Assembly: GCA_022848865.1 (NCBI GenBank)
Contig: JAJISE010000007.1
Coordinates: forward strand, 1-58,201
DNA length: 58,201 bases
Direction: 5' to 3'
Source of the DNA: Candidatus Thermoplasmatota archaeon
Lineage (GTDB): Archaea > Thermoplasmatota > Thermoplasmata > RBG-16-68-12 > JAGMCJ01
Below, in pieces: positions 17,384 through 25,998 of this stretch. A program made the position numbers and the translations under genes. Every line of letters begins with the position of its first letter. The first letter of the stretch is position 1. The notes below the pieces were generated by a model. The model did no database searches. It saw only the letters and a list, made by a program, of their open reading frames with translations, and had not been told where the DNA came from.

Positions 17384-18295
17384 TCAGCGGCCAACGAACT
17401 GGGCGTAGAGACGCGTGGCCCGGTCGCTGGAATGCCATTTTCCTGAAGTCTTGATAGCGGGTAGTTCTCCTTGACTCGCACGGAGCCCCAGATATTTCGT
17501 GGAGTGGTCACCTCGAGCCTCGAGGGCCCCAAGAGGTTTCAGCTCATCTTCTTGCGTCCCCACCTGGTCAAGCAAGTCCAGAAGTGAACGGGCCATAGCG
17601 GTCTTGAGAAAAGCCTTCAGCTCACTGAGATCCTCCGAATGCCCCGATTCAAGGGAGTGGATGTATCGATCCCTATCTGGTGGCAACACGTGTACTGGTG
17701 GCCAACTGTGTTTGAGAAAGTGCAAGTTGAGGAGCAGCCTCCCGATACGTCCATTGCCATCGGTGAAGGGGTGAATCGACTCGAAACGATGATGCATCCA
17801 CGACGCCAACCCGAATGTCGATTCGCCTGCCAGGTCGCGTTCTGCGTACTCCTCCTCCCACGAAGCCATTGCCGTAACTACTTTCTCCGCTCTTGGTGGG
17901 GAATGCCTTGAGCCGGCAATCCGGACGCTCACTCGTCTCCACTGGCCGGCGTCAGGATGGATACCACGAAAGACGGTCTCGTGAAGCTCCAAGACCGACT
18001 GCAACCGGATCGGGGCATCGAGCCGTTGGATCAAACCTCGAAATGCCGTCTCGTGATGCAGCGTCTCCAGCACATCTGGGATGGGGCGGTTTCCCACGCT
18101 GCGCTGCTCCAACAGGACCATCTCGACGTCCCGCCACGTCAACGTATTACCCTCGATGGCGTTCGTACCCCATGTGTTCAGGGCCCCTGTTCTTTTCCAG
18201 ACCGACTCCGGAAGGGAAGGCAAGGGGCTGCGGGTCAAGAGGGATTGACGGAGTTCCAGCAATATAGATTCTCGCATAGAGGTGCTATATTCCAT
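17384..18295 (-). CDS. Fic-domain protein (AMP-transferase family), self-inhibited type
   Basis: 303 residues. The catalytic loop HPFTDGNGRIGR is complete at residues 175-186, with His175 as the expected base. Fic enzymes usually move AMP from ATP to protein hydroxyls. An N-terminal inhibitory motif TNAIEG (residues 44-49, pattern [ST]xxxE[GN]) marks a class where the inhibitor helix is in the same chain, so no antitoxin gene is required. A C-terminal region of about 70 residues could be a winged-helix or substrate-binding part. The start ATG 18295 is just downstream of a TATA (CTTTAAATACC), suggesting a leaderless mRNA. It is the only gene of the tRNA-Thr island. Target unknown. Confidence 0.88.
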   Translation of the reverse strand: MEYSTSMRESILLELRQSLLTRSPLPSLPESVWKRTGALNTWGTNAIEGNTLTWRDVEMVLLEQRSVGNRPIPDVLETLHHETAFRGLIQRLDAPIRLQSVLELHETVFRGIHPDAGQWRRVSVRIAGSRHSPPRAEKVVTAMASWEEEYAERDLAGESTFGLASWMHHRFESIHPFTDGNGRIGRLLLNLHFLKHSWPPVHVLPPDRDRYIHSLESGHSEDLSELKAFLKTAMARSLLDLLDQVGTQEDELKPLGALEARGDHSTKYLGLRASQGELPAIKTSGKWHSSDRATRLYAQFVGR

Positions 18296-18403
18296 ATTAG
18301 GTATTTAAAGTAATATGGCATTCATCTGTCAAGTCGGAAATGCCATATACCAGATAACCCTCGTATTTGGTGCACTCCGTGTTACCAGTTTCTCAACACT
18401 CTA

Positions 18404-18428
18404 GGGAGTTCGAGCCTCTCCGGTGGCT
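18404..18428 (+). repeat. Partial copy of tRNA-Thr 3' end (distal attachment site)
   Basis: 25 bases match the tRNA-Thr T-arm and acceptor end at 17333-17357 with one T-to-C change. The rest of a tRNA is missing, so this is not a gene. It marks the far end of the Fic island. Confidence 0.75.
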
Positions 18429-18505
18429 TTTCCGAGCACAATCACAATTGTAGTTGAACGAAGCTTGAATACTCACAAGGGCGTTTCAACGTCCTGAGGG
18501 ATGTA

Positions 18506-18967
18506 GTGAGGTCGAAAGATATCAGGATGGGTTCTAGCGGCTCTGTTGAGGGTCTTCCTCTTCAGTTGCTCATAGCGGTTGTCGTCACGGGGATAGTGAT
18601 CGCGATGGTCCTTGGATGGATGTCATCCTTGGAACCTCCGAAATCGATTCGGGATGTTCAGATCACCGATGGCGGGGAACAGATCGACACGTTGGAGTAT
18701 GATCTGGATGAAGCGGAAGTCTCGCCCAGGAGGATAACGGTCATCGTGTTCGACCAGGGCCTGAACCCGTTGTCGGGAGCTGTCGTCGTCGTCCAAGGGT
18801 GTGGAGTGTCAGAATACAGGACCACAAATGAGGACGGTGAGGCTCGTATCGACGTCTCGGATGCGTTCCTTCCGAACGGGGGATCGCCCATAGGCCATCT
18901 GGAGATACTCGTGGAGAAATCTGGTTACATCAAATTGACAAGGACCTTTCCCGTGGTAAGGGTGTGA
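18506..18967 (+). CDS. Membrane-anchored small protein, pilin-like N-terminus and Ig-like domain
   Basis: 153 residues from GTG 18506; ATG 18527 is an equally possible start. A short basic/Ser-Gly N-terminus is followed by one hydrophobic segment (GLPLQLLIAVVVTGIVIAMV, about residues 16-35), then an extracytoplasmic beta domain (VIVFDQGLNPLSGAVVVVQG, TTNEDGEARID) resembling carboxypeptidase-regulatory or Ig-like folds. The layout recalls archaeal type IV pilin-like proteins, but no clean prepilin cleavage motif is visible. The next gene has a similar plan in the same reading frame 57 bases on. A prepilin peptidase is encoded at 36188. Confidence 0.6.
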   Translation: MRSKDIRMGSSGSVEGLPLQLLIAVVVTGIVIAMVLGWMSSLEPPKSIRDVQITDGGEQIDTLEYDLDEAEVSPRRITVIVFDQGLNPLSGAVVVVQGCGVSEYRTTNEDGEARIDVSDAFLPNGGSPIGHLEILVEKSGYIKLTRTFPVVRV

Positions 18968-19024
18968 TCCACGCATCCTCTAAACGCGAGCAACGGTGGC
19001 GGCTCGGTCGGTCTATCAACGAAC

Positions 19025-19444
19025 ATGCTTCTGTTCGCCGTCGTCGTTGCCATATCCGTTCCCATGGTCCTTTCCGCGTTCGAGACGTATGACCGTTTGA
19101 GGACCGAGGACGATCTGGTCAACGAAATCACCAGGTTCGTGAACATTTCTGTTCTGTATCTCGATGCGGGGGGCGGTCGAGCGGACATCACCATCAGGCT
19201 TCGTGATGGCGTGCTGCGTCACATAGATTTCGTCGAATTCGGGGGACCACTGGACTCTCCTCAGTGCGCCTCCATAAGGTACAGATTCATCGGTGAGGAC
19301 ACGCGGTATCTCACATTGGAGGACTACGGTCTGAGGATGACCGCCAGCGATGGCCCTCTCAGGCTGTCCAGCGGAACGTGGGAGGTCCACTTGGAGGTCA
19401 GAAGCGGCGGTCCCGGCGCATATGCGCACCTCTCGATTGGCTGA
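19025..19444 (+). CDS. Small membrane-anchored secreted protein, pilin-like
   Basis: 139 residues. The N-terminus is a hydrophobic segment (LLFAVVVAISVPMVLSAFE) followed by a coil-like stretch and a beta-rich extracytoplasmic domain. The 57 bases between the upstream stop and this ATG are open in the same frame and would encode a Ser/Gly-rich lead (NASNGGGSVGLSTN) like the one in the preceding gene, but contain no ordinary start codon. I do not recognise the family. It probably forms a pair with the preceding gene. Confidence 0.55.
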   Translation: MLLFAVVVAISVPMVLSAFETYDRLRTEDDLVNEITRFVNISVLYLDAGGGRADITIRLRDGVLRHIDFVEFGGPLDSPQCASIRYRFIGEDTRYLTLEDYGLRMTASDGPLRLSSGTWEVHLEVRSGGPGAYAHLSIG

Positions 19445-19510
19445 GCCACCGCAACAGTTATCCGCATCCCCGCCGATAATCGGCCTGGAGGAAGAAAACT
19501 ATGAGGAACC

Positions 19511-19762
19511 TTGTCCGGAACGACAGGGCGGGTCTTTGCCCTCGAGGGAATGCCTCCCTCGGCCAAGCTAGTCTATAGAGTTTTATTGTACAATGGCCCA
19601 ACGACTCACAAGGAGCTTCGCGAAGAGACTGGATTGGGTTCCAGAACGCTGCGTTTTGCTCTCTCCAAGCTCAAGAACAGCGATGTAGTGGTAGAGAGGA
19701 TCAGACTCGAGGACGCCCGCCAGAAAGTGGTTCACATCAGGAGGCTAGGAGAACTGCTCTGA
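19511..19762 (+). CDS. Small winged-helix DNA-binding protein
   Basis: About 83 residues from TTG 19511, or 70 from ATG 19550 (MPPSAKLVYRVLL), which follows CGAGGGA. The fold pattern is MarR/ArsR-like: THKELREETGLGSRTLRFAL is the helix-turn-helix and VVVERIRLEDARQKVVHI forms the wing. It is probably a transcription regulator; the target is unknown. Its 3' end overlaps the convergent sufS gene by 18 bases. Confidence 0.75.
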   Translation: MSGTTGRVFALEGMPPSAKLVYRVLLYNGPTTHKELREETGLGSRTLRFALSKLKNSDVVVERIRLEDARQKVVHIRRLGELL

Positions 19763-20947
19763 CATCTTTGTGATCCGCTCGCCGAGGACGTCGACCTCCT
19801 CTTCGGTGTTGTAGATGTAGAAAGATGCCCTCGAGCAGCCCTTCATGTTGTGGGCGTTGAACCAGCTGTGCACGCAATGCATCCCGCTCCTGATCATTAT
19901 GTTCGCCACCTCGTCCAGGATCATGGCGACATCGTGGGGATCGAGCCCTTCCATGTTGAAAGGCAGAATCGCTCCCCGGCCCTCCACGTCCGGACCTAGG
20001 ATATCCAGACCGGGAACGTTCTCCAGCAACTTCGTACCCTTTCTGTTGAGCATGCGTGAATGCTCCTCGATCTCCGCCAGGCCGATGTTCGAGAGGTAGT
20101 CCACCGCCGCGCCGGCTCCTATGATGCCGCTGAAGTTCTGGAGCCCCGCCTCGAACTTGTGGGGCGGTCTCAGGATCTCGCAACCCTCATACCTCGAGTC
20201 CGAGACAGTATCCCCGCCAACGATGAACGTGTCGAGCTCCTCGAGGAGGTCGTACTTCCCGTAGAACACACCCATGCCGCTCGGACCGCACATCTTGTGG
20301 ATGGAGCACGCGAAGAAGTCCACATCCAGGTCCTGGACATCGACCGGCAGGTGGGGCGCGCTCTGCGCACCGTCCATCATGAAAAGCCCACCGTAGTCGT
20401 GAACGATCTCCGCAATCTCCTTCGCCGGAATGGTGTGCCCATCGAGATTGGATGTGTGAACCATGCTGACGAGCTTCACCTTCTTTGACATCATCTCCTT
20501 GAGGTTCTCCATGGAGAACGTGTTGTCCTCGTTGGACCTCACGACCCGGTACGTCACGCCCTTCTTCCTCGAGAGCTCATGCCAGGGAACGAGATTGGAG
20601 TTGTGTTCCTTGTCCGTTGTCAGCACGACATCGTCCCGCTCGAAACTGAGGCACGAGGCGACCATGTTAATCGCCTCCGTCGTGTTCTTCACGAACACGA
20701 TCTCCTCTCGCCTCTCCGAGTTGAGGAAGCGATGGATCTTCTTCCTGGCCTCGTCGACCTCGAGGGTCACGCGGGTTCCGAATTTGTGTATGCTTCTCCC
20801 GCCGCAGGATGGATACTTCTCGTAGTACTCGCTCATCGCCTCGAGGACCTGAGTGGGTCTCAGCGTCGTGCAGGCACTGTCGAAGAAGATCGGTGCATCG
20901 TCACCCTGGAGTACTGGGAAATCCTTCCTAATGGCGGGAACGTCCAT
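19745..20947 (-). CDS. sufS: Cysteine desulfurase, SufS/CsdA type
   Basis: A PLP-dependent class V aminotransferase that takes sulfur from cysteine for Fe-S cluster and thio-cofactor synthesis. 400 residues. PLP lysine in SIHKMCGPSGMGVFYG (Lys218), catalytic Cys358 in RSGMHCVHSWF, and the cofactor segments DGAQSAPHLPVD and KEHNSNLVPW are intact. It stands alone here with no scaffold (SufBCD, IscU) next to it. The ATG at 20947 begins MDVPAIRKDFPVL, typical for the family. Confidence 0.93.
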   Translation of the reverse strand: MDVPAIRKDFPVLQGDDAPIFFDSACTTLRPTQVLEAMSEYYEKYPSCGGRSIHKFGTRVTLEVDEARKKIHRFLNSERREEIVFVKNTTEAINMVASCLSFERDDVVLTTDKEHNSNLVPWHELSRKKGVTYRVVRSNEDNTFSMENLKEMMSKKVKLVSMVHTSNLDGHTIPAKEIAEIVHDYGGLFMMDGAQSAPHLPVDVQDLDVDFFACSIHKMCGPSGMGVFYGKYDLLEELDTFIVGGDTVSDSRYEGCEILRPPHKFEAGLQNFSGIIGAGAAVDYLSNIGLAEIEEHSRMLNRKGTKLLENVPGLDILGPDVEGRGAILPFNMEGLDPHDVAMILDEVANIMIRSGMHCVHSWFNAHNMKGCSRASFYIYNTEEEVDVLGERITKMSEQFS

Positions 20948-20993
20948 ACACAGTGGGATTGCCGATTCTGAAATAAACCTTTGTCTTGCCGCC

Positions 20994-22682
20994 CTACGTC
21001 AGACCCCAGTTGATCAGGAACAGACTGGAGTGGCCATCATCGTACATCTTCTGGAACGGGGTCGTTTTGAACTTCTCGACAGCCTCATCGCTCATAGGCT
21101 CGGCAGCATCCCAGGGATACAGTGCCACACCTGTAACAGTATCGCCATCGAACGCCACATAGGCGGCCCTCCGTCTCCCGGAGGGCGAGTCCACGCTCTC
21201 GAGCTCCTCCCGCGCCTCGTCGAAATCCTCGGCATGGAAGATGAGCGTCACCGTGTCCCACGTCGCATCCACGCGCCCGAAGCCGAACAGCATCGTGGAG
21301 ACCCGATGGTCCGCCGCGACCAAGCCGTCCGTATGCTCCCCTGTCCACAGAGCGAGACTGACCGCTTCTGGCTTCATGCCCTCTTCCCAGCCTCCCATGA
21401 GCTCTCTCGGAGGGTAGGCGACGACAGCGTTCGTCACAATCAGACCGAGGGCAACCGCCACGGCCACCCCCGCTCGGCGACGGTTTCCCTCGAAGTGGAT
21501 GAGACCGAACGCATGGACGGCCCCCAAGCCCACGAGCACGGCGATCGGGAGCATGAGGTACTCCAAGTGACGATAGGGAAGCAGGATTCTGCTGGAGGCA
21601 GCCACTCCAACGAGAGTCGAAATCGATATGACGAGAGTCCAGGCGAACGGATAGGATCCACTGCGGTTGAAGCCGATTGGGCGGGAGCCGGGACCCGCGA
21701 AGGATATGAAGAGAACCAGGGGCAAGAAAAGTATGACGACCACTGGTGCAAGGTTGATAGTCGTGCCCGGAACCACAACAAGCGCGTTCAAGAGAAGTAT
21801 CGATAGGGATGTCACGAACACGGTGGTGTACGTCGCCACCGCCCTTCTGAACGTCGGGTATCTGAGCACGAGATTCGGCAGAAGCTTTCTCCTTGCATAC
21901 ACTACGAGGGTACCGGCCACTAGCACGAGCACGAGCAGACCCAAGAGGAAGGGAGAGAGGAAGAGGCTCTCGCTGGAGACCACCTCTTCGGCGAAACCTG
22001 GTGCCCCAACGAACCAGAAGAGAGCGGCAGTGACGGCCGTGAAGAGCACATACGTCAACTCCCTCCTCAGCACTTCCTTCGAGGTGCGGCTCCTGAGAAG
22101 CTGGACCAGGAACACTCCGGATATGAGGGAGATGAGAAGGAAGTACGTCGAAAGGTGATGTGTGACGATGAGGACGAGAGTGACAGGGAACAGCAGAAGC
22201 CCGAACTTGGGATTCCTCAGCCACTTCAGAAAGAGCAGTAGACATGTGGCGAAGAGCAGATCTCCCATGGCTGCGGGCATTGGATGGGAGGTGGCATAGA
22301 CGTGGGGCATGGCCACTGCGATGAACGCCGCTGCGATCAGTCCAGCTCTGGCATCGCCCGTGATCTCGGTCGTCATCATGAAGATGGGGAGCACGATGAG
22401 GGACGCCAGAATCGGGATCATCAACGATAGGGCCATTGACGTGTCCATCCCAAGCAGCGACGTGCTGGCGACGACGATCTCCATGCCCGGGAACAGCGGA
22501 TATGCAAAACCCCATCCTGCGTAGGCTCCCGATATCGACCCATTCGCCACGAGTTGCGTGCTGATGTAGTAGTACTCGCCGACGTCCGCTCCCCAGAACA
22601 GGTGTCTCACTAGCGGGAACAACCTGATGAACATGGCGATGAGGAATATCGCCAGAAGTGCGGAAGCGGTCGACTTTTTCAT
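20994..22682 (-). CDS. Multi-spanning membrane protein, GT-C glycosyltransferase-like
   Basis: About 562 residues from ATG 22682 (MKKSTASALLAIFL), chosen because a TATA-like TTAAAGTAC lies about 30 bases ahead. About a dozen membrane spans are followed by a C-terminal soluble domain of about 110 residues. The first outside loop has WGADVGEYYYIST, like the acidic motif in the first loop of GT-C enzymes (oligosaccharyltransferase/PMT superfamily) that use lipid-linked sugars. The nearby cytoplasmic glycosyltransferases support a surface-glycan role. It is not a clear AglB: no WWDYG motif is present. Confidence 0.65.
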   Translation of the reverse strand: MKKSTASALLAIFLIAMFIRLFPLVRHLFWGADVGEYYYISTQLVANGSISGAYAGWGFAYPLFPGMEIVVASTSLLGMDTSMALSLMIPILASLIVLPIFMMTTEITGDARAGLIAAAFIAVAMPHVYATSHPMPAAMGDLLFATCLLLFLKWLRNPKFGLLLFPVTLVLIVTHHLSTYFLLISLISGVFLVQLLRSRTSKEVLRRELTYVLFTAVTAALFWFVGAPGFAEEVVSSESLFLSPFLLGLLVLVLVAGTLVVYARRKLLPNLVLRYPTFRRAVATYTTVFVTSLSILLLNALVVVPGTTINLAPVVVILFLPLVLFISFAGPGSRPIGFNRSGSYPFAWTLVISISTLVGVAASSRILLPYRHLEYLMLPIAVLVGLGAVHAFGLIHFEGNRRRAGVAVAVALGLIVTNAVVAYPPRELMGGWEEGMKPEAVSLALWTGEHTDGLVAADHRVSTMLFGFGRVDATWDTVTLIFHAEDFDEAREELESVDSPSGRRRAAYVAFDGDTVTGVALYPWDAAEPMSDEAVEKFKTTPFQKMYDDGHSSLFLINWGLT

Positions 22683-22792
22683 TTGTCTTGAAATCAGGAG
22701 GGAGTACTTTAACCTTATTGGGCAGCATCTGGCTCGCGCTCCCATTCAGGCCAAAAAGTAAATAGAGCTGGGTGGACTTGTCTCTGGAAATT

Positions 22793-23965
22793 ATGCGAGT
22801 CTGCATGGTGGCTCCCTCCGTGAAGATCCCTGAGCCCTTGGCTCAGTCCGTTCATCAGCACGAGTTCGCGAAGAATCTCGTCGACTTGGGGATCGAGGTC
22901 CATCTCATCTGCCGGAGGGATGAGAACAGACCCTCTCACGAGGCGGGGATTACCTACCACAGGGTGTTCTCGAAAGATGTCCCGTTGAATAGGTTGTTCT
23001 TCACGCGGGACACGAAGAGCAAGGTCAGGTCCTTGCTGCGGGAGCACGAGTTCGACATCGTGCACGACCGCGGATACCTCTTTGGCGGGTCGGGCATCGC
23101 CATCGCCCGCAAGGCAGGGATTCCCACGATTCTACAGATTGACGATGACTGGATAAGAACGGAAGCCCTCACGTCGAGGATCGCGGCAACGAGACTCTAT
23201 CGGCAGATGGCCTTGTGGTGGTGCCAACGGACGTTGCAGAGGGCCGACCACGCTTTCTCCGTGAGCGAGAGTCTCAGGCGAGTTACGATTGACGAGTGGG
23301 GGGCTGATGCAGACAAGGTCAGCATAATCCCAAACGGTGTGGACCTCGATCTTTTCAATCCTGGAGTCGAACCATTTGGTGTGCGTGATAGGCTCGATGC
23401 CGGAGGCGATTCCATCGTATGCTTTGTCGGAGCTCTGGGGCCCTGGCACGGTGTCGATCAGCTGTTGCAGGCCTTCCCAATAGCTCTTCGCAAGGATGCC
23501 AACATGAGGTTGCTACTCGTGGGTGGTGCGAAGGAATACGAGATCGGCCATCTGATAGCGCAGACGAAGAGCCTCGGCATCGCTGATAGGGTCAGTTTCC
23601 TTGGTAGGGTCGAACACGAGGAGGTTCCTCGCATCCTCGTGGAAAGCGATGTGGCGGTTGCCCCGTATCCTCACGCCGACTTCGGGTTCTCTCCACTGAA
23701 GATATTCGAGTACCTGGCATGCGGATTGCCCGTGATCACGAGCGATGTTCCCTCAACGAGAGAGATCATCCGTCACGGTGAGAACGGTCTCCTTGCCAAG
23801 GCGGGCGACCCGAACGAACTGGCCAAGGCGATTCTGAGCGTCTTGGGAGATTCTGACCTGGCGGCAAGACTGAAGGAAGGTGCGCTCGAATCGGCACAGG
23901 ACTTCAGTTGGCGGAAATCGACCGAAAGACTGGCTAAGCTCTATCGCAAGGCTCTCCGAGGATGA
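22793..23965 (+). CDS. Glycosyltransferase family 4 protein
   Basis: GT-B fold enzyme of 390 residues that transfers sugar from a nucleotide donor in the cytoplasm. It has an N-terminal acceptor domain (MRVCMVAPSV), the hinge IIPNGVDLDLF, and a C-terminal donor domain with FVGALGPWHGVD and the E-x7-E type signature near FSPLKIFEYLACGLPVI. The start is ATG 22793, fitting a TATA at about 22755 and a very short leader. It is followed four bases later by a methyltransferase, probably co-transcribed. Confidence 0.88.
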   Translation: MRVCMVAPSVKIPEPLAQSVHQHEFAKNLVDLGIEVHLICRRDENRPSHEAGITYHRVFSKDVPLNRLFFTRDTKSKVRSLLREHEFDIVHDRGYLFGGSGIAIARKAGIPTILQIDDDWIRTEALTSRIAATRLYRQMALWWCQRTLQRADHAFSVSESLRRVTIDEWGADADKVSIIPNGVDLDLFNPGVEPFGVRDRLDAGGDSIVCFVGALGPWHGVDQLLQAFPIALRKDANMRLLLVGGAKEYEIGHLIAQTKSLGIADRVSFLGRVEHEEVPRILVESDVAVAPYPHADFGFSPLKIFEYLACGLPVITSDVPSTREIIRHGENGLLAKAGDPNELAKAILSVLGDSDLAARLKEGALESAQDFSWRKSTERLAKLYRKALRG

Positions 23966-23969
23966 GCGG

Positions 23970-24761
23970 ATGGACAGTGACCTTGTTGGACGCTCCGAAC
24001 CACAGGGCACGAGTGCCCGAGCGATGAGCGGGGGTCCGAGATATGCGTCTCTGGACGATTCTCACTTCTTGCATCTGGCACCTTGGCTTAGATTGGTCAG
24101 GACACTGCAAATGCTCCGGTCACATGTGAGGAGCGGGGGGAGGGTCCTGGATGTGGGGTGCGGTGACGGAACGACCATGATGCATCTAGGCGGGAACCGC
24201 GTCGGAGTCGATGTGTCCATGGACGTTCTCAAATCCGCCAAGGCTCGCTCAGGAGCGGATGTCGTACTTGGGTCCGCATTGGCTCTTCCTTTCCGCGACG
24301 GGTCCTTCGATGTCGTGGTTTGTACCGAGGTTCTCGAGCACCTCGATGATATGGAAGGTGCAATCGGTCAACTGGCAGCTGTCGCGAAGCGGGATGGAAC
24401 AATCCATCTAACGGTACCTCTGGCGAGCTGGTACAGACTCATGCTGTTCAGGCTACTGGGCATCAGGCCCTACTACCTCAGCGAAGAAGAGCACAAGAGG
24501 GAGTTCTCAGCAGTCCCCGTCGACAGATTCAGTTCAGTCTCTTCGCTCCTCTCATCTTTGGAGCGATACGGCCTCAGGATTGAGGACGTCAGAGGATCCT
24601 ATTTCTTCCCAGACAAGATGGAGGGCCCCCTCGACGAGATCGTACGCGGTTCCACGAGATTGAGGGCCATCGCCGAGCGTTTGGATGCGATCGCAAATAT
24701 CCTGCCGAAGATGAGATATCTCGGTCGGTACCTCGCGCTGTCGTGTCGGAAGGTCATGTAG
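23970..24761 (+). CDS. SAM-dependent methyltransferase, class I
   Basis: 263 residues from ATG 23970; a second possible start is ATG 24024 (MSGGPRYASL). SAM-binding motif VLDVGCGDGTTMMHLGG, acidic end of strand 2 at GVDVSMD, motif II in FDVVVCTEVLEHL. These are hallmarks of the Methyltransf_11 family. The substrate is unknown; its position directly behind a GT4 gene suggests glycan or lipid modification. Its stop meets the end of the next gene, which is convergent, with 2 bases between. Confidence 0.88.
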   Translation: MDSDLVGRSEPQGTSARAMSGGPRYASLDDSHFLHLAPWLRLVRTLQMLRSHVRSGGRVLDVGCGDGTTMMHLGGNRVGVDVSMDVLKSAKARSGADVVLGSALALPFRDGSFDVVVCTEVLEHLDDMEGAIGQLAAVAKRDGTIHLTVPLASWYRLMLFRLLGIRPYYLSEEEHKREFSAVPVDRFSSVSSLLSSLERYGLRIEDVRGSYFFPDKMEGPLDEIVRGSTRLRAIAERLDAIANILPKMRYLGRYLALSCRKVM

Positions 24762-24763
24762 TC

Positions 24764-25933
24764 TCAGATGAGGTCTTCGTAGACCTTCTCGATCTCCCCC
24801 GCAACACGTCCCCATGTGAATTTCCTGAGGACCCGCTCCCTCCCTTCCTTGCCCATCTCCTTCGCCTTCTGGGGGTCTGACAGGATTCCAGTTATCATCT
24901 CTGCGAGTTCGCCAGCGTTCCCGTACTCGACGAGAAGTCCGGTCTCATCTTGGACAACGGCTTCTGACGTTCCGCCCACGGCACTTGCTATGCAGGGCTT
25001 CTCGCACATCATCGCTTCCAGTAACACAATCCCAAAGGCCTCGTACTCGGAAGGGAGCACGAACACATCGGAGGAGGCAAATGCGCTCCTGAACAGGCGG
25101 TCATCGGTGATGTGGCCCGTGAAGACGAGGGCATCCGATACGCCCAGCGAGTTCGCCCTCTTGAGCAGACTCTCCCTCATCCCTTCATCCTGCCCGACGA
25201 GTACGAACTTCACGTCATCATGCTCAGCGATCACTTCTGGAATGGAATCCACCAGCGTGTCCAGGCCCTTGTTGGACGCAAGACGCCCGACGAACAGGAC
25301 GACCTTCCCGACCAATCCATAGTGCTCTCTGAACAGTCGGCCATCTGGAGGCGGGTCGAAATCCCCGGGCGATATCCCGTTCGGTATGATAGTGGTCCTC
25401 CCTTCCGCGAAGCGACCACCGTTCATGAGGCTCATCTCTGCCTTCGAGACGCCGATGATTCTGTCCGCGGAATCGAAGATGCATGACCCAAGACACCTGT
25501 CATAGATCCTCCTCAGCATTTTCCTCTTGCTCCCGCCCCACATCGACCACTCTGGATGGAAGTGGGGAGTGAAGACGAAGGGCACACCGCGCAGTCTTCT
25601 CATTAGGAATGCGGCATTGACATGGAAATATCCATATGAGTGGGCGTGTACGACATCGACCTTCTCTCGGATCGATCTCCACAAGAGGGACGGAACGAGG
25701 ACGTAGTGCATCTCTCCGCCCATCGTGTGCGCTCGGAACCTCTTGACGCGTATTCCGTCGGACGTATCGGGCACCTCGGTCAGCCGAACGAACGGCGTCT
25801 CCGTGTAGAGATCCGAAGTAAACACGGTGACGTCGTGACCCCTCTTCACTAGCTCCTTCGAGATCGAGTGTACGTGCGTCTCAGCGCCCCCAGGAGCGGG
25901 CGGAAACCTGACGCACAACTGGAGGATTCTCAC
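24764..25933 (-). CDS. Glycosyltransferase family 4 protein
   Basis: 389 residues with the start MRILQLCVRFPPAPGGAETHV (GGAE acceptor-site loop), HAHSYGYFHVNAAF, hinge TIIPNGISPGDF, LFVGRLASNKGLD and the E-x7-E region PSEYEAFGIVLLEAMMC, all typical of GT4 enzymes. It faces the GT4-methyltransferase pair tail to tail. ATG 25933 follows a short A/T-rich region. The sugar donor and acceptor cannot be read from sequence. Confidence 0.9.
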   Translation of the reverse strand: MRILQLCVRFPPAPGGAETHVHSISKELVKRGHDVTVFTSDLYTETPFVRLTEVPDTSDGIRVKRFRAHTMGGEMHYVLVPSLLWRSIREKVDVVHAHSYGYFHVNAAFLMRRLRGVPFVFTPHFHPEWSMWGGSKRKMLRRIYDRCLGSCIFDSADRIIGVSKAEMSLMNGGRFAEGRTTIIPNGISPGDFDPPPDGRLFREHYGLVGKVVLFVGRLASNKGLDTLVDSIPEVIAEHDDVKFVLVGQDEGMRESLLKRANSLGVSDALVFTGHITDDRLFRSAFASSDVFVLPSEYEAFGIVLLEAMMCEKPCIASAVGGTSEAVVQDETGLLVEYGNAGELAEMITGILSDPQKAKEMGKEGRERVLRKFTWGRVAGEIEKVYEDLI

Positions 25934-25998
25934 GATGCTTCAGCTCCCGTGTTACCTTCTGGAAACAAATACCCAACCGGGCTTTAATAGTATTGCGC

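Larger units (their letters stand above)
17333..18428. mobile_element. Small genomic island inserted at tRNA-Thr, carrying only a Fic gene
   Basis: The 25 bases at the tRNA 3' end (17333-17357) recur at 18404-18428 with one mismatch. Between them is one gene on the opposite strand, a Fic protein, and about 100 bases without a gene. This is the usual mark of site-specific integration into a tRNA T-arm and acceptor. No integrase is present, so the island is either a remnant or was moved by an enzyme supplied elsewhere. Confidence 0.7.

Noticed and set aside
18404-18428. A second tRNA-Thr
   Set aside because: Only the T-arm and acceptor 3' half are present; it is the duplicated attachment sequence.
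17384-18428. Complete integrative element with integrase
   Set aside because: Only the Fic gene lies between the repeats; no recombinase is present.
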